64,000 bases of DNA from assembly GCA_021613535.1 (NCBI GenBank), contig CP075495.1, forward strand, positions 14,322,001 through 14,386,000. The letters are read 5' to 3'. The notes beneath the pieces were generated by a model. The model did no database searches. It was given only the letters and a program-made list of their open reading frames with translations, and was not told the origin of the DNA. Source of the DNA: Adineta vaga. Taxonomy: Eukaryota > Rotifera. Positions 1 to 12,918 of the stretch are shown here, one piece after another (the stretch's first letter is position 1; each line of letters begins with the position of its first letter). The position numbers were made by a program, and so were the translations under genes.

Positions 1-694
1 AAAGGAAAACCTCAAGAGTATCAACATACTAACAACTTACGAAAGAAGAACGCTACGAACATCCACAATAAACTTTATACCCATGATGAGAAAAGAAAGT
101 TCTTCAAGATAATGAATAGATTGTCCCTCAAATCTCTCTTTCTTTTTTTTTCTTCTCTGTTAAACATTACCGAACTAAGGACTTCGTGTCAATGCCAATG
201 AAAATTAGAGATTTTTGATTGAACACCATCGATCATTGTTGATAGAAATTGTCTCATGAATAATTATTTTCATAGAACTCTGGAAAAAAAAACCTCTTCA
301 AATGGGACCTTGACTTCTTTATATATATATATCTTTTTTTTGTGGTTTGCATTAATTGTAGACTATACATCAATAAATAAAATCTTTTCTTCTTATTGAA
401 ACATAGATTGACTAGACTATTGATTAAAACATACATCAAACAGATTACCATGCAATACATAACTTTCTTCTTCTTCTTCTAAATACATTAAGTATATGCA
501 TAACTAACGGAAGTCTATATTGAGAAACATATATATTAGATTTTCATTCAACAGAAGACAAATCTGTTACATGTATTTTAAACTCTATGAATAATTCATC
601 GAGAGAAATTTGTTGTTTTTTTTTACTCGTTTACTCTTTACAATATATACAGTACTGCAAAAGTCAATAGATCAAATAAAATTAGAATACTTTG
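1..694. other. Intergenic, no gene seen
   Basis: AT-rich sequence downstream of the cyclase gene on its 3' side. It holds short homopolymer and dinucleotide runs only. The small open frames lack any recognisable family signature and are lysine/tyrosine/phenylalanine-rich, as expected of translated AT-rich DNA. Part of it is probably the 3' UTR of the minus-strand cyclase gene. Confidence 0.6.
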
Positions 695-3600
695 TCAAGT
701 TTTTCGTCGTCGTCGTTTTTGTTTAATTTTTATCATCGATATTGGTTTGTTTTTTGTTATAACTTTAAATATATGTTTTCTTGTTAGTTCAATATGTTTT
801 CTTTCGGCATCTAATTCTAAATCATTTGCTAAACGAATTGCATTTGCGAATTGAGTTTTAGCAGAACGTTGATTTCCAGTAATTAAACATTTCAGTGCCA
901 AACACATTAAATAACGTGGTCGTAATAATTTAAAATGTTTACTTATATCATACATATGAGAAATAATCAAACGTTGTTGAACTTCAAGTGGTATTATTGG
1001 AAGACGAGTTTCGATTAACCATTTTGTACATTCATAAACTTCATAGAGTGCTAATTTAAGCATACCATTACAAACACGAAATGTCCATTCTTTTAATGAC
1101 ATACCAAATTTAATTGCACGCATATAATGCTAGAAAAATTTCGAAATATTTTGAATTATTATTGAGAGAGAGAGAAGAAAAAGGCGTATATAACATTAAA
1201 TTAGTGATACTCTATTTATTATTCATTATGTGAATATAAACTATTTTTCAATTCTATCCTCGATTTATGTATCTTGTGACTCAATAATTCTATTAACTTT
1301 TGTTCCGACATTGATCCATGTTATTAGATAAAATTGCTTTTATGATTTTCTCTAAAAGAACAGATTAACATCATAGTCTAGACAAATCCAAAAGTACTTG
1401 GACTAAGATAAGTTGAAATATCAATATATAGAGTGTGAATTTGTGTTTTTTCTTTTTGAAATTCATAAGAGAGTTTTATACCTCATTAGCTCGATCTAAT
1501 TTAATAATCTTCGTATAAGATTCAACTAAAGTTGCTTGAGCATAAAAAACAATCGTTAGAAATTTATGAATATCTCCTGGTGTTGATGTTTTCTTTTCCA
1601 CATGTTCAAGTAAATAATCAATTGCAAGAACAATTTCATTTAATAAATTTTCATCATATTCAATATTTAATTCCACAAATGTTTCTAATGTTAAAATAAA
1701 TGACCAAAGACGATTTTCATATTGTAATGGTCGATTTGATTCATTATCAATAATATCAATTAAATCTCTTATAACTCCTTCTTTTCGACCAATTAATGCT
1801 GCCTAGAATACTTCAAATAAATCGTTCATTAACTCAATTCTATTCATTTACTTGTAAACTATATGTTGCAACTGTCATTAAATGTTCATAAGCACCAATT
1901 TTATTAACTAAATCTTTAATTTTATATGAATCATTTAAAGCTCGATCAATTTTTCCTCGATATAGATTCCATATCATTGATAACCAATTTGATTTAATTG
2001 CAATTGTTTCATAACCAATAGGAATAGGTTCAATATATCGAATAATTGCTTGAACAAATAAATCACAATCTTCCATACGTTTAAGATCATGAGATAATTC
2101 TGCAAGTAATATCAATGATTGACAATGTTCATAAGATGTTAAGACAAATTGACATTGTATTAATGATAATGTTGCATTTAAAACACAAAAATAAGCAAAT
2201 AATAATTGTCCATGACGACGTGCACATTGACCAGCACGAAATAATAATTTACCAGTAAAATATCGTTGAATAATTTCTTCATCAGTTAACTTTTTATTGA
2301 TTGTTTGATGAATTAATGTTCGAATAAGAGTATGACGTAATTGTTTACATTGACTTTTCAATTTCATTGAATCTCGTGAACGAAAATCAATTAATTGAAC
2401 ATTTAAAATTTTTAAACCATAAACAACATAAAGAAATGCTTCATCATTCTTTCGCATACGATAAACTGATTCTTTGAACAATAGAAAAGTGCTTTTCGTT
2501 TTGTTTTGTTGTTAAAAATATTGAAAGATCTTTACCTGATAATAAATCATAAATTTGTGGTTCGAAAAATAAAGGTAAATTAAGATAATCACGTTCTTTT
2601 TCTAAACGTTCAAGAAGATTTTGAAGAATTATTTTTGATTCATAATAATTCGTTCGTATTAATTCTACACGTGCTAATTCTAATGAATAATAAAATACTT
2701 TTTCTATATTTGATGATTGATCCCATAATTTAATTAATAAACGATAGATTTCAACAAGTAAATAATTACAACGACAATTTCGTTGATTATATCTTGAAAT
2801 GAAAACAAAAACAAAATGTCATTCATATTAAAATCTAGATTTTACTCGATTTCAGTTGTATGATGTGAAATTGTATGATTAATTATCATATCGTTCGTTT
2901 TTGTTGTTTGAAATTCTTCTTGATTTATACAATGAAATGTTTGTCTTATTGATAAATCCGGAGCAAAATCAAGAAATTCAAATCGATGATCAATGCCTTC
3001 TTTTAATAGAAATAATGGACATGTTTCTGTAAAATTCATATATAAACGTTCATTTATAGATAAAATTGTTGATTTTTCATTTTGATATGATGAAATTGTT
3101 TTAATTAAAACTGTTGATGTCGAATCATGATCTGTCTGACGTGAAAGATGTAAATGTTTTACTAAATGTTCCGCTTCTAAGAATATTCAAACATAAAATT
3201 TATCATTATCTTATTTGAATTCGCAATTTATCTAGATTATTTTTTAGCTCGAAATGATATTTTTTCTCATATAGAATGTAGAAATGTACTCGAAGAAAAT
3301 CTCATGAATAATAATAAAGATATTATTACGATTGATGTTTATATCTTGGAGAAAATTGAAATGAATAGAGAGAAAACGACATCTATGAATGACTTTGTCA
3401 TTTGTTTCAATAAAGAATAAAAAGATATTATTTACCAAACATGATATCTTTGGTTAATAAGCGTTTGTTTTTACTATTTGGTGAATGTCTTAAAGGATTT
3501 TCTTTGAGTATTTCAGGTGAATTGGATTGTTTAAGAATTATATCTTGATCATTCATTGCATTATTTGTTAAAAAATCTAAAGATGATTACTTCATCAAGT

Positions 3601-6600
3601 GTATATGTGATTAAAACTTACTCGAAGGAAATGAAGAGGACTTTGAGTATTGATGTTTGAATAAGGTTTGATTTAGGTTTCTATATAGAATTGAAATTCA
3701 TTGGAAAAGAATCGAAAAAATTGTTACATTTGATGATTATTCTCCGATGAAAATTTTCGATGTTTAAATATTTTAAACCAATGATGATGAAGAATTTGTT
3801 CGATAGTAAATGTATTCAATTCTTGATTGTTATTATTATTGAAATGATTCAATTGTTGAAGATTTTGAAAATGATTCGAAGTTTTCTTTCGTCGAAATTT
3901 GAATAAACGTCGAGAAAATAATCTGAATCGATTGATAATTATTCGATATCTTCTTTGTTGAATTAAATATATTTTGAAAAATTCATTACAAGTTTTTCTT
4001 GATTTACAAAGATCAAAATTTGATTCGTAACAATGATTATTTCTTGAATTAGAATTTTTCAAATTCTTCAATAAAACAACATCAGGTGTTTCAATTGTTG
4101 ATCGTGTTGGATAGATTATTGTCATTGGACTATCGGATTGTATTAGACTGTTTTCATGTAAGCGAGAAGGAATTTTAGCATATGTTTCACCTTCAATTGT
4201 ATCTTTACGTCCACCAATTGCTATGTAAATAGACGATAGTAATAAGAACAATGAGAAAGAGTTATTTCAAAACAATGATTTTTTCGAAAAAAAAAGCAAA
4301 GATTTTCCGATTTCATGAAAACACAGAGATACATCATATCTCCTATACCGCTGAATTCTCTAATATCTTACCCATAGGATGAAATGTAGTTGACTGTTTG
4401 ATATTTTTAGTTAGAAAATTAATTTGTTGAATATTATTTCTTAATTGTTGAAAATAATTTCCTTTTTCTTGTAATTCCTGTTGATGTGTATCATGATAAA
4501 ATGTTTTCATTAAATTCTTTTCTTTTGATAAAATTTGTTCATGATCATCACTTGAATATTCTTTATCTTTATTCGAGATAATTTGTATTTGTTGAATAGA
4601 AAAATGATCAAGTATCATATTTTGTAAACGTTGATTTAATTGTTTTAATTTTCTTTCATGAAATGTATCAAGAATTGACATACCTAATTTCATACTTTGA
4701 ATTGGTGTTAAAAAAATCAATGAATCAGATTCGCCACCACATGATTTACATCGATGTATTTTTGATTCAATAAATAACGCTATTTTCGATGAATAATCAT
4801 GTTGAAATTGATCAATAATGGTTGCAAGTGTTGCTTCTTTTAATGTCGGATCTTTAAATTTATACATACGACAATTTTCAATTTGTTTTGTTGTATTCTC
4901 TGGACAACAACATAGAGATGTCATACTTGAAAAAATAAAAACAATATAAAAAGATATATAATTGAAGAATTCTGTTTTCTTCCCTACTTTTTTTCATGTA
5001 TTAATCTCGCTATTGTCGAATTCTTTCGTGCTCCAACATCTATCCAAGAACATTCGAAAATTTGTGCACGATATAATTGTGAGAAGGCAGTATTAATCTA
5101 GAAAATCGAATACAAAAAACATAGATATATGTTAAATATCAATATTTTCATTACTTTCAATAATTCACCAGCAATTCCATGATTATGATGTTTATTATTA
5201 TTCAATTGATGTTGATATGTATGAAAGATTTCATTAGTATGAATATCATAATTTGTAATTGCATGTACAATAATTCTAAATATAAAGAAACGGTGTATTT
5301 TATGAGAATATGTTTTTTTCAATACCTTTTCGATATATTTTTTGTTAATAATGAACTTATTTTTGCAATACGTTTTTCAAAATCTCTTAGTTTATCTATT
5401 TTAACATGTGCATTGATATTTTCAATAACAGTTGTATATGTCCAAAATTTATTTCTATCTATATCACATATTCGACATAATTGTGGTTCAACATATTCAA
5501 ATAAAATCTTGACATTTCCACTCGCTGGATCATGTTGTGCAACACGTTTCCATAAATATTTTTGTAAACCTTCAACATATTCATCATTGAAATCATCATC
5601 ATTGGTTATTGTTTCAATTCGAATGATTTGATTCGATAATAAATCAGATAATAATTGAACAACATTTTGTGGATGACCTCTTTTAAATGAAATCAATTGT
5701 TTTTTTGAAGAAAAAAAAAGATAATAAATCTTAATTTTAAATACAAACTTATCTGATTTTCGTGTTATTAATATTTCAAGATCTTTCGGTATACGTTGAA
5801 CAAACATTGCTTGACATGCAAGAGTCGTTAAATATCGATTATCAAGACCTATATTCAATCAAGAAATATAAGTTCATTCGAAATCTATCGATTGCATATT
5901 TTACCCATAAGTTGAATATGTTTCGTTGTTGATGATTCACGAAGATTAATCATACGTGTATGTAATTCATCATCATCTAATGTTGGATCTCGCATTGCTA
6001 GAATGAGAAGAGAAGTTGATGCTGAACCTATGGGATAAAAAAAACAACTCAATTCATTGAAATATTCGATGAAAAGAAGAAATTCTTCTACCGAGAAGAT
6101 GAAGATATTGCCAAGATTCTTTATCGATATATTGTGCATCATCAACAATAAATATGGTTGGTTGAGGTTGATAATTAAATATTTCATAAGTTGGATTTGT
6201 TGCATTAAGAATCAATTCATAAATCATTTCTTCAAGTATTTTACGTTTTGAATTTCCATTTAATTTATCAATATCAATATTTAATTTATCAAAATAGGGT
6301 CTCAATAAATATAAATACTTTTCATGATCTAAAAGAATATCGTTTTTATTTCATTCTTTATCAATCCAATATTCATTTATTTACTCGGTAAAAGTGATTT
6401 TAAGACGTTTAAAAGTGCATCAGATTCTTGTAATTCAGTATATAATAATTTCTTAAATAATTGTTTCAATGTATAACCAAATAATTGTACATGTTCAAAA
6501 CTTGCATTATAAGAAACTCGACGAATATTTTGTGTATCATACATTAATTCTTCATTGACATGAGCAAGAAGACGTGAACGACCAACACCAGTTGAACCAG

Positions 6601-9175
6601 TTAGAAATATACAAGATATTGTTATACAACAATGTCGAATAACTTGTTCAAGATATTCTAAAATTGTATTCCATTCATCTTCACGATTAATCATTGAAAA
6701 GACGAATACACTCATATTATGTTGATCATCATCTTGTCCTTTATATCGACGTATACTTGATGATATTGTCAAACCTTTTAATGGTACAGTAGGTAAAAGT
6801 TCAAAATAACGTTCTTCAAGATGAGCTTTATGATAAGTTTCATCATCACAAGAAACAATACCAGGATAATTAACCATTAATCGAGCAGCCTAAAACAATT
6901 TAATATTCAATGGAAAATAAGAAAGTAACATCAAACAAACCATGTTCACTTTTCTACCAATAACTGTATATTCACATCGAAGTGGATGTCCTAATACACC
7001 CTAGAATGAATATTTACAAACTTTCATATATATATATATATAAATAGGAAAGTACTTACACAGAATGTTTGACCAGTTGTAACACCAGTACTAACTCTGG
7101 CCACAAAATTGAATTTTTCTATATGAAAAATTTATTTTCATCTTTCTCCTTTCTCGTTTTCATTCTTACCTAATCTTTGAGTAATAAGAAAACTAAATTT
7201 TAACGCTCGTTCTGCATCTAAAATTTCATTATTTATATTTCTTATCTTAATTCAAAATTCAATACAAACCATCTGGATGTTTATATCCTGGCATTCCAAA
7301 AGCACATAGAAGACTTAAACCTTTATCAAACATGAAAACTTTCGTTAATAAACCATTCGTTATGGAAATTTGTTCAGCACAACAATCGATTATTGTTTGT
7401 AATTTCAATGGTAATTGTTTTATTTGATAATCAGTTAGTATAATATTAATAAAACAAATATTAATTAAACGTAATTCAGATAATTGATCAAGTGATTCAT
7501 GGTTTCTAACAGGTTTAATAATAAACGTACTTAAATCAAAGATATCATATTCTTCAAAATTCCAAAAAATACTCGGACGAAGTTTCATTGCTTGTTCATC
7601 AGTTAAATCAATTTTTTTATTCTAAAAAAAACAAATAAACTCATTCAAATCAAAGTTTGAAAGATATTCTTACTAATCGTTCTTGTTTTTTATTTGTTAC
7701 AGTTAATAGATCTTTCATATCATTATTAGCCATTTCTAATAAAGGTGTATTTATTCGATTCCATTTATTAATGAAATTTTTCATTGGACTATATTCATTT
7801 AATGTTGTTCGTTTTTTTAAAATTTCATTTCTATTATTTGTTGGTTCAATAGAATCTGAAGATATCAATGATTGATCATCTGATAAGTCATTTTCTGTTA
7901 GAATATCATTTCGACGACCATAAACTCGGATATCTAAATATTGATTTTTTTCTTGATTAAAAAAGTAGAAAGTTAAGATCAATTTTACAATGTGCTAGAA
8001 TCTTTTGTTTTAAAATAATATCTCGCGTTTTACTTGGTGGTGTTAGACGTTTATTAATTGCTGATGTAATACTATTTGATAGACCATGAGTAATTATTTC
8101 ACTTTGATGATTGGAAGAACGAGATGGAAGTTCTGTATTTTCATCATCATGTTCAGCTGTGAATTTTTCATGAATATATTCCTAAAATTAATCGATTTTA
8201 TTTGCTATTCAAATTCAAAATACTATTTCATTTACTGTATCTGCATCAAGAAGTAACCATGTTGCTAGATCAACGATGATATCTTGAGATTTACAAACGT
8301 CTAAATGAATAATGAAATTTCGAGGGTATATCTTGCAATGATTTTTATTACGTTCAGCATTTCTCACACTAACAACAGCACTACCATAACAAACATAATA
8401 ATTAACAAGATTAGTTCGACAATGTTCAATCATTTCTTCTGTAATTCCTGTTTTATTTGAATTGAATTTTTTGTTGAAATCAGAATAGAAATTAACTTTT
8501 CGCATAGAAGATTGAGTTTTTATTCCATATTCATCAAGTATTTTTGAACATGCCAGAGTTGTTCCCTGAAAATAGAAATCGTTTTCATGAGCAAAACTAT
8601 ATATCAAAAACATTGGAAACAAACACGAAGAAATATAATCGAATAAGAACCCATTGCAATAGCCGTTTTAATATTTAAAACAGTTCCTATCGATGTCATA
8701 TAATCACAAAACGATTTTTTCATATATAATGCACATGATATCACGCGTTTTGCTTGTTCACGTTGATGTTCAATTGAATTATTTTCAAATGGCCATAAAC
8801 CTACATAATGAAATATTATCTTTGAAAACAGAAATCACTTTTCTTTTCATTTCTACCAAGAACGGCATCACCAGCAAATTTATAAACATCTCCTTTTTCT
8901 TTTAAAATCGCTTCAACAATAGGTGCCATATAACCATTCAAAGCATTAGCTAATTGATTCACACCGCGTTGAATATCGTTACTATATTTTTCACACATTT
9001 CCGTAAAACCTGATACATCAGCGAAAAGAATAATGCCATGATATGTTTGAGCATATGGAATAGTTTCGTTTCGTGTTCGTTTTAGAAGAACATCAGGTAA
9101 TTGATAAATAAATGAACAAGATTGATTCGATTGACCATCGATCGAAAAATGATTTTCATTATTACGTTTACTCAT
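695..9175 (-). CDS. ADCY10: Soluble adenylyl cyclase (adenylate cyclase type 10), multi-exon
   Basis: Makes cAMP from ATP; in animals this family is the bicarbonate/Ca2+-responsive soluble cyclase found in cytosol and cilia. Seen: the first exon (ATG 9173-9175) encodes the class III cyclase signature FADVSGFT and then KFAGDAVL, each with a metal-binding Asp. A second cyclase-like half at 7259-7588 contains KVFMFDKG and LLCAFGMPG, typical of the family's C2 domain. The exon at 6377-6877 has YPGIVSCDDETY and the P-loop-like GSTGVGRSRLL; the exon at 6054-6305 has a Walker B-like FIVDDAQYID. Exons from about 5.9 kb down to 695 (for example 4343-4924 with CKSCGG, 1840-2481, 1476-1676, 695-1123) are helical and TPR-like, as in the family's C-terminus. 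Introns are mostly 50-80 nt. The P-loop Lys is replaced by Arg. The stop is at 695-697. The N-terminal domains are firm; the exact exon chain in the 3' half is less certain. Confidence 0.88.
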
Positions 9176-9235
9176 TCTTAGCTTTTTTGTTAAAATAAAT
9201 AAATTGATATGCATTCTTTAACGCGCTTTATTTTC

Positions 9236-9264
<29 letters not shown>
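9236..9264. repeat. (AAT)n microsatellite
   Basis: About ten ATA/AAT repeats in the 346-nt gap (9176-9521) between the cyclase start and the stop of the upstream phosphatase gene. The rest of the gap shows nothing else recognisable. It probably contains the cyclase promoter and the phosphatase 3' UTR. Confidence 0.85.
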
Positions 9265-9266
<2 letters not shown>

Positions 9267-9521
9267 TAAAGAAAATCTTTGAATACCTGTTGTCTCCATT
9301 ACGAGGAAATAAAGTGTCCTTATTAACTTTGTCTATAAGAAATAAAATTTCCCTGAGTATGAATTATAAGACAATTACAAAGTTCATTTGTTAACATTGT
9401 CCCTCGACTGATTTTTTAGTGTCAATCTATCAACATATTTATTTACAAAATTGTAAACAAACACATGGGAAACAAAACAAGATTAGTTTTTTTTCGTCAC
9501 TTTAATATAAAAATAACGTCA

Positions 9522-11302
9522 TTAGTAAAATATCGGATCTTTTGAATCGGTATAGACATGTGAATACAGATCATTTTCATATTCAATTAATTGTCGAAGA
9601 AAACCAATATTTGGACAAACAATAGGTCGTCGATGTCTGAGAAATCGAAATGCTTCATAGACAGTTGCATGATATGTTTTCATTAGATATACAAGAACTA
9701 ATGTTGTTGATCTTGATATACCCAAATTACAATGAACAAGAACACGATTTGATGAACTTTGTAAAGCTGATTGAATAAATTCAACTGTATGATCAAAACG
9801 ATCTTTTAAATAAACATCTTCTTTATCTTCTAATTCTAAATGAAGATATTGAAGTTTATCATTAAATATACATGGATGTTCAATCGATATATTAATAATA
9901 TGTGTGATTTTAAGATCACGAACAACTTTCCAATTTGTTGCTTGATTTCCTGTACCTAGAGAAAAGATTTTTTTTCTTCTTCTTCTTGAAAACAAATAAA
10001 CAACAAATTTCTTTTACCAAGATAAAGTTGATTATCGAGAACAACAGATGGATAAATTGTCAGAAATTTTTCTCGATCAACAGTTGAACGTACATCAGAT
10101 TGTGTACAAACAAATGGAAATAGTGAACGAAATGCTTCAAAACCACCAGCTAATGTTGCACATGAACGTGAACCAGATGGTGAAAATCGATGGATAATTC
10201 GACGCATTTCACTTGATGTATTCGGTAAAACACCTTTATCATCATATAAAACAATTTCACTGAATCGTTCGACAAGAGATATATAAACAGTACCATTCAA
10301 TGCATCTTCCCAATGAATAGCTAAAATAAATGATTTCAATTCTTTTTAAGGACAAATCATTTCGATAGTGTAAAAAAAGAATGTTCGTAAAGAATAACGT
10401 GTTGTTTCTATTTTTGTTGCTTTTTTAACCTTAATTGACAAACAAAATGTTCCTATTAAAAATCTTTATTCAACATAAACTAAGAATAGGTAGAAGGTTA
10501 ATTGCTTTTATATCTCTCGGCTTTCTTCTCGTGATTTTAATAGAGAATATACAAATGATATACGAATTCTTTATGAAAAAAGAAACACAAAACTGTCAGT
10601 GTTCTACCTTCTGTCAAAGTTTGTATCTTGACATTTTATTTCCATTTATTTGATTACTCATTTATATATATGCTATTATATTACTTCAAGAACAAAAAAT
10701 GTCGATCACATCATTTAGATTAGACTTTTACCTGTTATAATATGACTTCTATTGAAATCTTCTTTTGATCGACAATCGATAAGATATAAATAATGTGCAT
10801 GCATGAATAAATACTGATTTTGTAATCCATAGCCCATCATATTGAATAATTTCGATGGTGTTACACAATCTGATTGAGAACTTGTTGCTGGTAATGTGCA
10901 TTCAAGTTTTGGTGGGGGTGGAGATGATTGATGTTGTTGTTGATTGTGATTATTCATCGATTTTTCACTTCCTGATCCATTTGATAACTGCTGTTGTTTT
11001 AATCCGTTGAGTGATGGTGTAGTTGATTGAGAGTCTGTATTTGCTCGTCCTCTTGGCGTTAAACTATCATTTGTATTTGAACGTCGAGATGTTTGTGATG
11101 ATGCGATGGAATTCAATGTGGTTGTTGAACGATTCTTAGATGGTAGGTTTGTTTTTCGTCTGAGAGATAGTCGTTCATTAATGAGATTATTTTGATTAGT
11201 TCCATCATATTGTGATGGAAGTCGTGTTGTAAATGTGTAAGTTTTCTGTGAATTACTCGGTAATGAGACAGTATTACGTTCGATTGCTCGAGTTCCAGGC
11301 AT
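9522..11302 (-). CDS. STYXL1: Rhodanese-dual-specificity phosphatase, STYXL1-like
   Basis: Three exons (10732-11302, 10018-10320, 9522-9955) join in frame to 435 codons with GT-AG introns. The start is taken as ATG 11300-11302, the first ATG of the open frame. Residues 1 to about 160 are low-complexity, S/T/Q/N-rich and probably disordered. A rhodanese-like fold follows (LIDCRSKEDFNRSHIIT across the first junction, later GGFEAFRSLF and a CTQSD stretch). The DSP domain is at about 285-425 with the active-site motif HCNLGISRS (Cys near 366), and the protein ends in DPIFY. The rhodanese-DSP order, the GISRS signature and the DPxY-like end match STYXL1 (MK-STYX). Vertebrate STYXL1 is a pseudophosphatase without the catalytic Cys; here the H-C-x5-R motif is complete, so activity on phospho-Ser/Thr/Tyr substrates is plausible. 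The alternative reading is a MAP-kinase phosphatase paralogue. Confidence 0.85.
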
Positions 11303-12918
11303 AGTTTCAATATTTGATATTGTAATACAACGTTGCAAAGGTAATTAGTAGATTTTCTCTTGTTCGAACACTTGATGTATAAGAAAGAAAAAGTTGTGAA
11401 TGAATAAAACGGAGTAATAGACGGAGAAGAAGTGCGAGTAAAGAAAAAGAAACGAAAGAAATCTATATTAAAAGAAATACTATTTTTATTTGATGAGAAT
11501 GAGACGGTGAAGTCACCGATTGTAGTCGAAATGAGAACCAAGAGGGAGGGAGAGAATAAGAAAAAGATGAAGGAGGAGGAGAGTTTTTCTTTTTTTATAT
11601 TTCTCGTCTGTAAATTGAAGATTGTTAACAACTGTTTATCTATTCAAATGAGAACATTACAGAAACATATCTGAAGAGAAAAAAAAGAAGAAACTAAGCA
11701 ATGTACCTTATTACTTAGCAGAAAAGAAAAAAAAATCTAATCTAAATAATTTAGTTTGCGAAGACAATCAAAGACATTTGAATTATATTGAAATAAGAAA
11801 GTCCAAAGTACATTATTGATCAAAAACAAAAGGCGAGTTCAGATGCTCATGACTTTTCGTACGTTTGTTTTTACTATCGAATAGTAAAAACATTAAAACT
11901 ACAAATAGCTTTTTTTCTCGTTGAGAATTTAAAAGAAAACTATTTGTAGCATTGTTTTTTTTGTCATATGAATCATTATATGTCCTATTAAATACAAATG
12001 CATAATATGAGTGATTTCGTTTTGTCCCCCTCACAACGATTCATAAGTGACTCTATAAATATCTTAAGAGCGATGAAATGATTACTTTGATCTACTAACA
12101 AATGTAGAGTATAAACGAAATTACAAGTCGAAGTTCATTCCTACACAAATTAATATCAAAGGGTCATTATTTTATCTACGCGTCTGGTCTATTTGTGTTC
12201 TGATTTATTTAGAAAGATATATTCTTTTGTTTAAGATACTTTCTATTTATAAATATTACTTTCGACATTTCATTTTCATCTTCAAGATACAATTCTTGAA
12301 ATGAAACCTTAGATAGATCTCATGTGACGCGGGGCGTATAGGTATCGATCGTAACTATTAATTACTTTTCGACAGACACTCCTTTCTTTTTCTCGAAATA
12401 ATAAAATGAAAATATAATTTTTGATCGTATGTTTATTCGATTTATTTTGTTAGACATATTTATTTGACATTCATTTTGAAACACTATAATTGAGATGAGA
12501 CTTGTAATTCATCCACCATCATCTTACATATTTTCGTTACATTTTTTAAAGTCAATTTATTGTCAAAAAAAGAAGAAAAAAAACAATCAAACTTAGAAAG
12601 AAAGATGTGTGTGCATAATAACGAAGAAGAAGAAAAATCACGAAATAAAATTACGATTTTCTCATGGTTTCTTATTACTTTCATCATCTTTAAAAGTGTA
12701 TATAAATATGGGTGTGCATATTTGTGCATAGAAATATATTGTTATTATTCTAAGAAGATAGGAAATTGTGCACGTGTATTTACAATCAACAGACTATTGC
12801 GTATGTTGAATAAATCAGATATATATTTCATCTATCATTGTCAATGAGTGTTCGAATACGGTTATGAAGGAATAAATAACTAGATTACTAAAAAGGCACT
12901 TTTAATCCACTGTTTTGT
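11303..12918. other. Intergenic, no gene seen
   Basis: Region between the phosphatase 5' end and the 3' end of the nicotinamidase gene. Open frames here are short and dominated by Lys/Glu/Phe/Ser low-complexity translation (for example plus 11432-11674, minus 11113-11631), with no family signature. Purine-rich runs occur at 11430-11590. The 5' UTR and promoter of the phosphatase presumably lie near 11.3-11.7 kb. Confidence 0.55.

Noticed and set aside
11113-11674. Open frames on both strands upstream of the phosphatase
   Set aside because: Low-complexity Lys/Glu or Phe/Ser translations of purine/pyrimidine-rich DNA; no splice continuity with the gene.
12560-12847. 95-codon plus-strand frame
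   Set aside because: Lys/Glu-rich start and Ile/Tyr-rich end typical of AT-rich noise; no homology signature.
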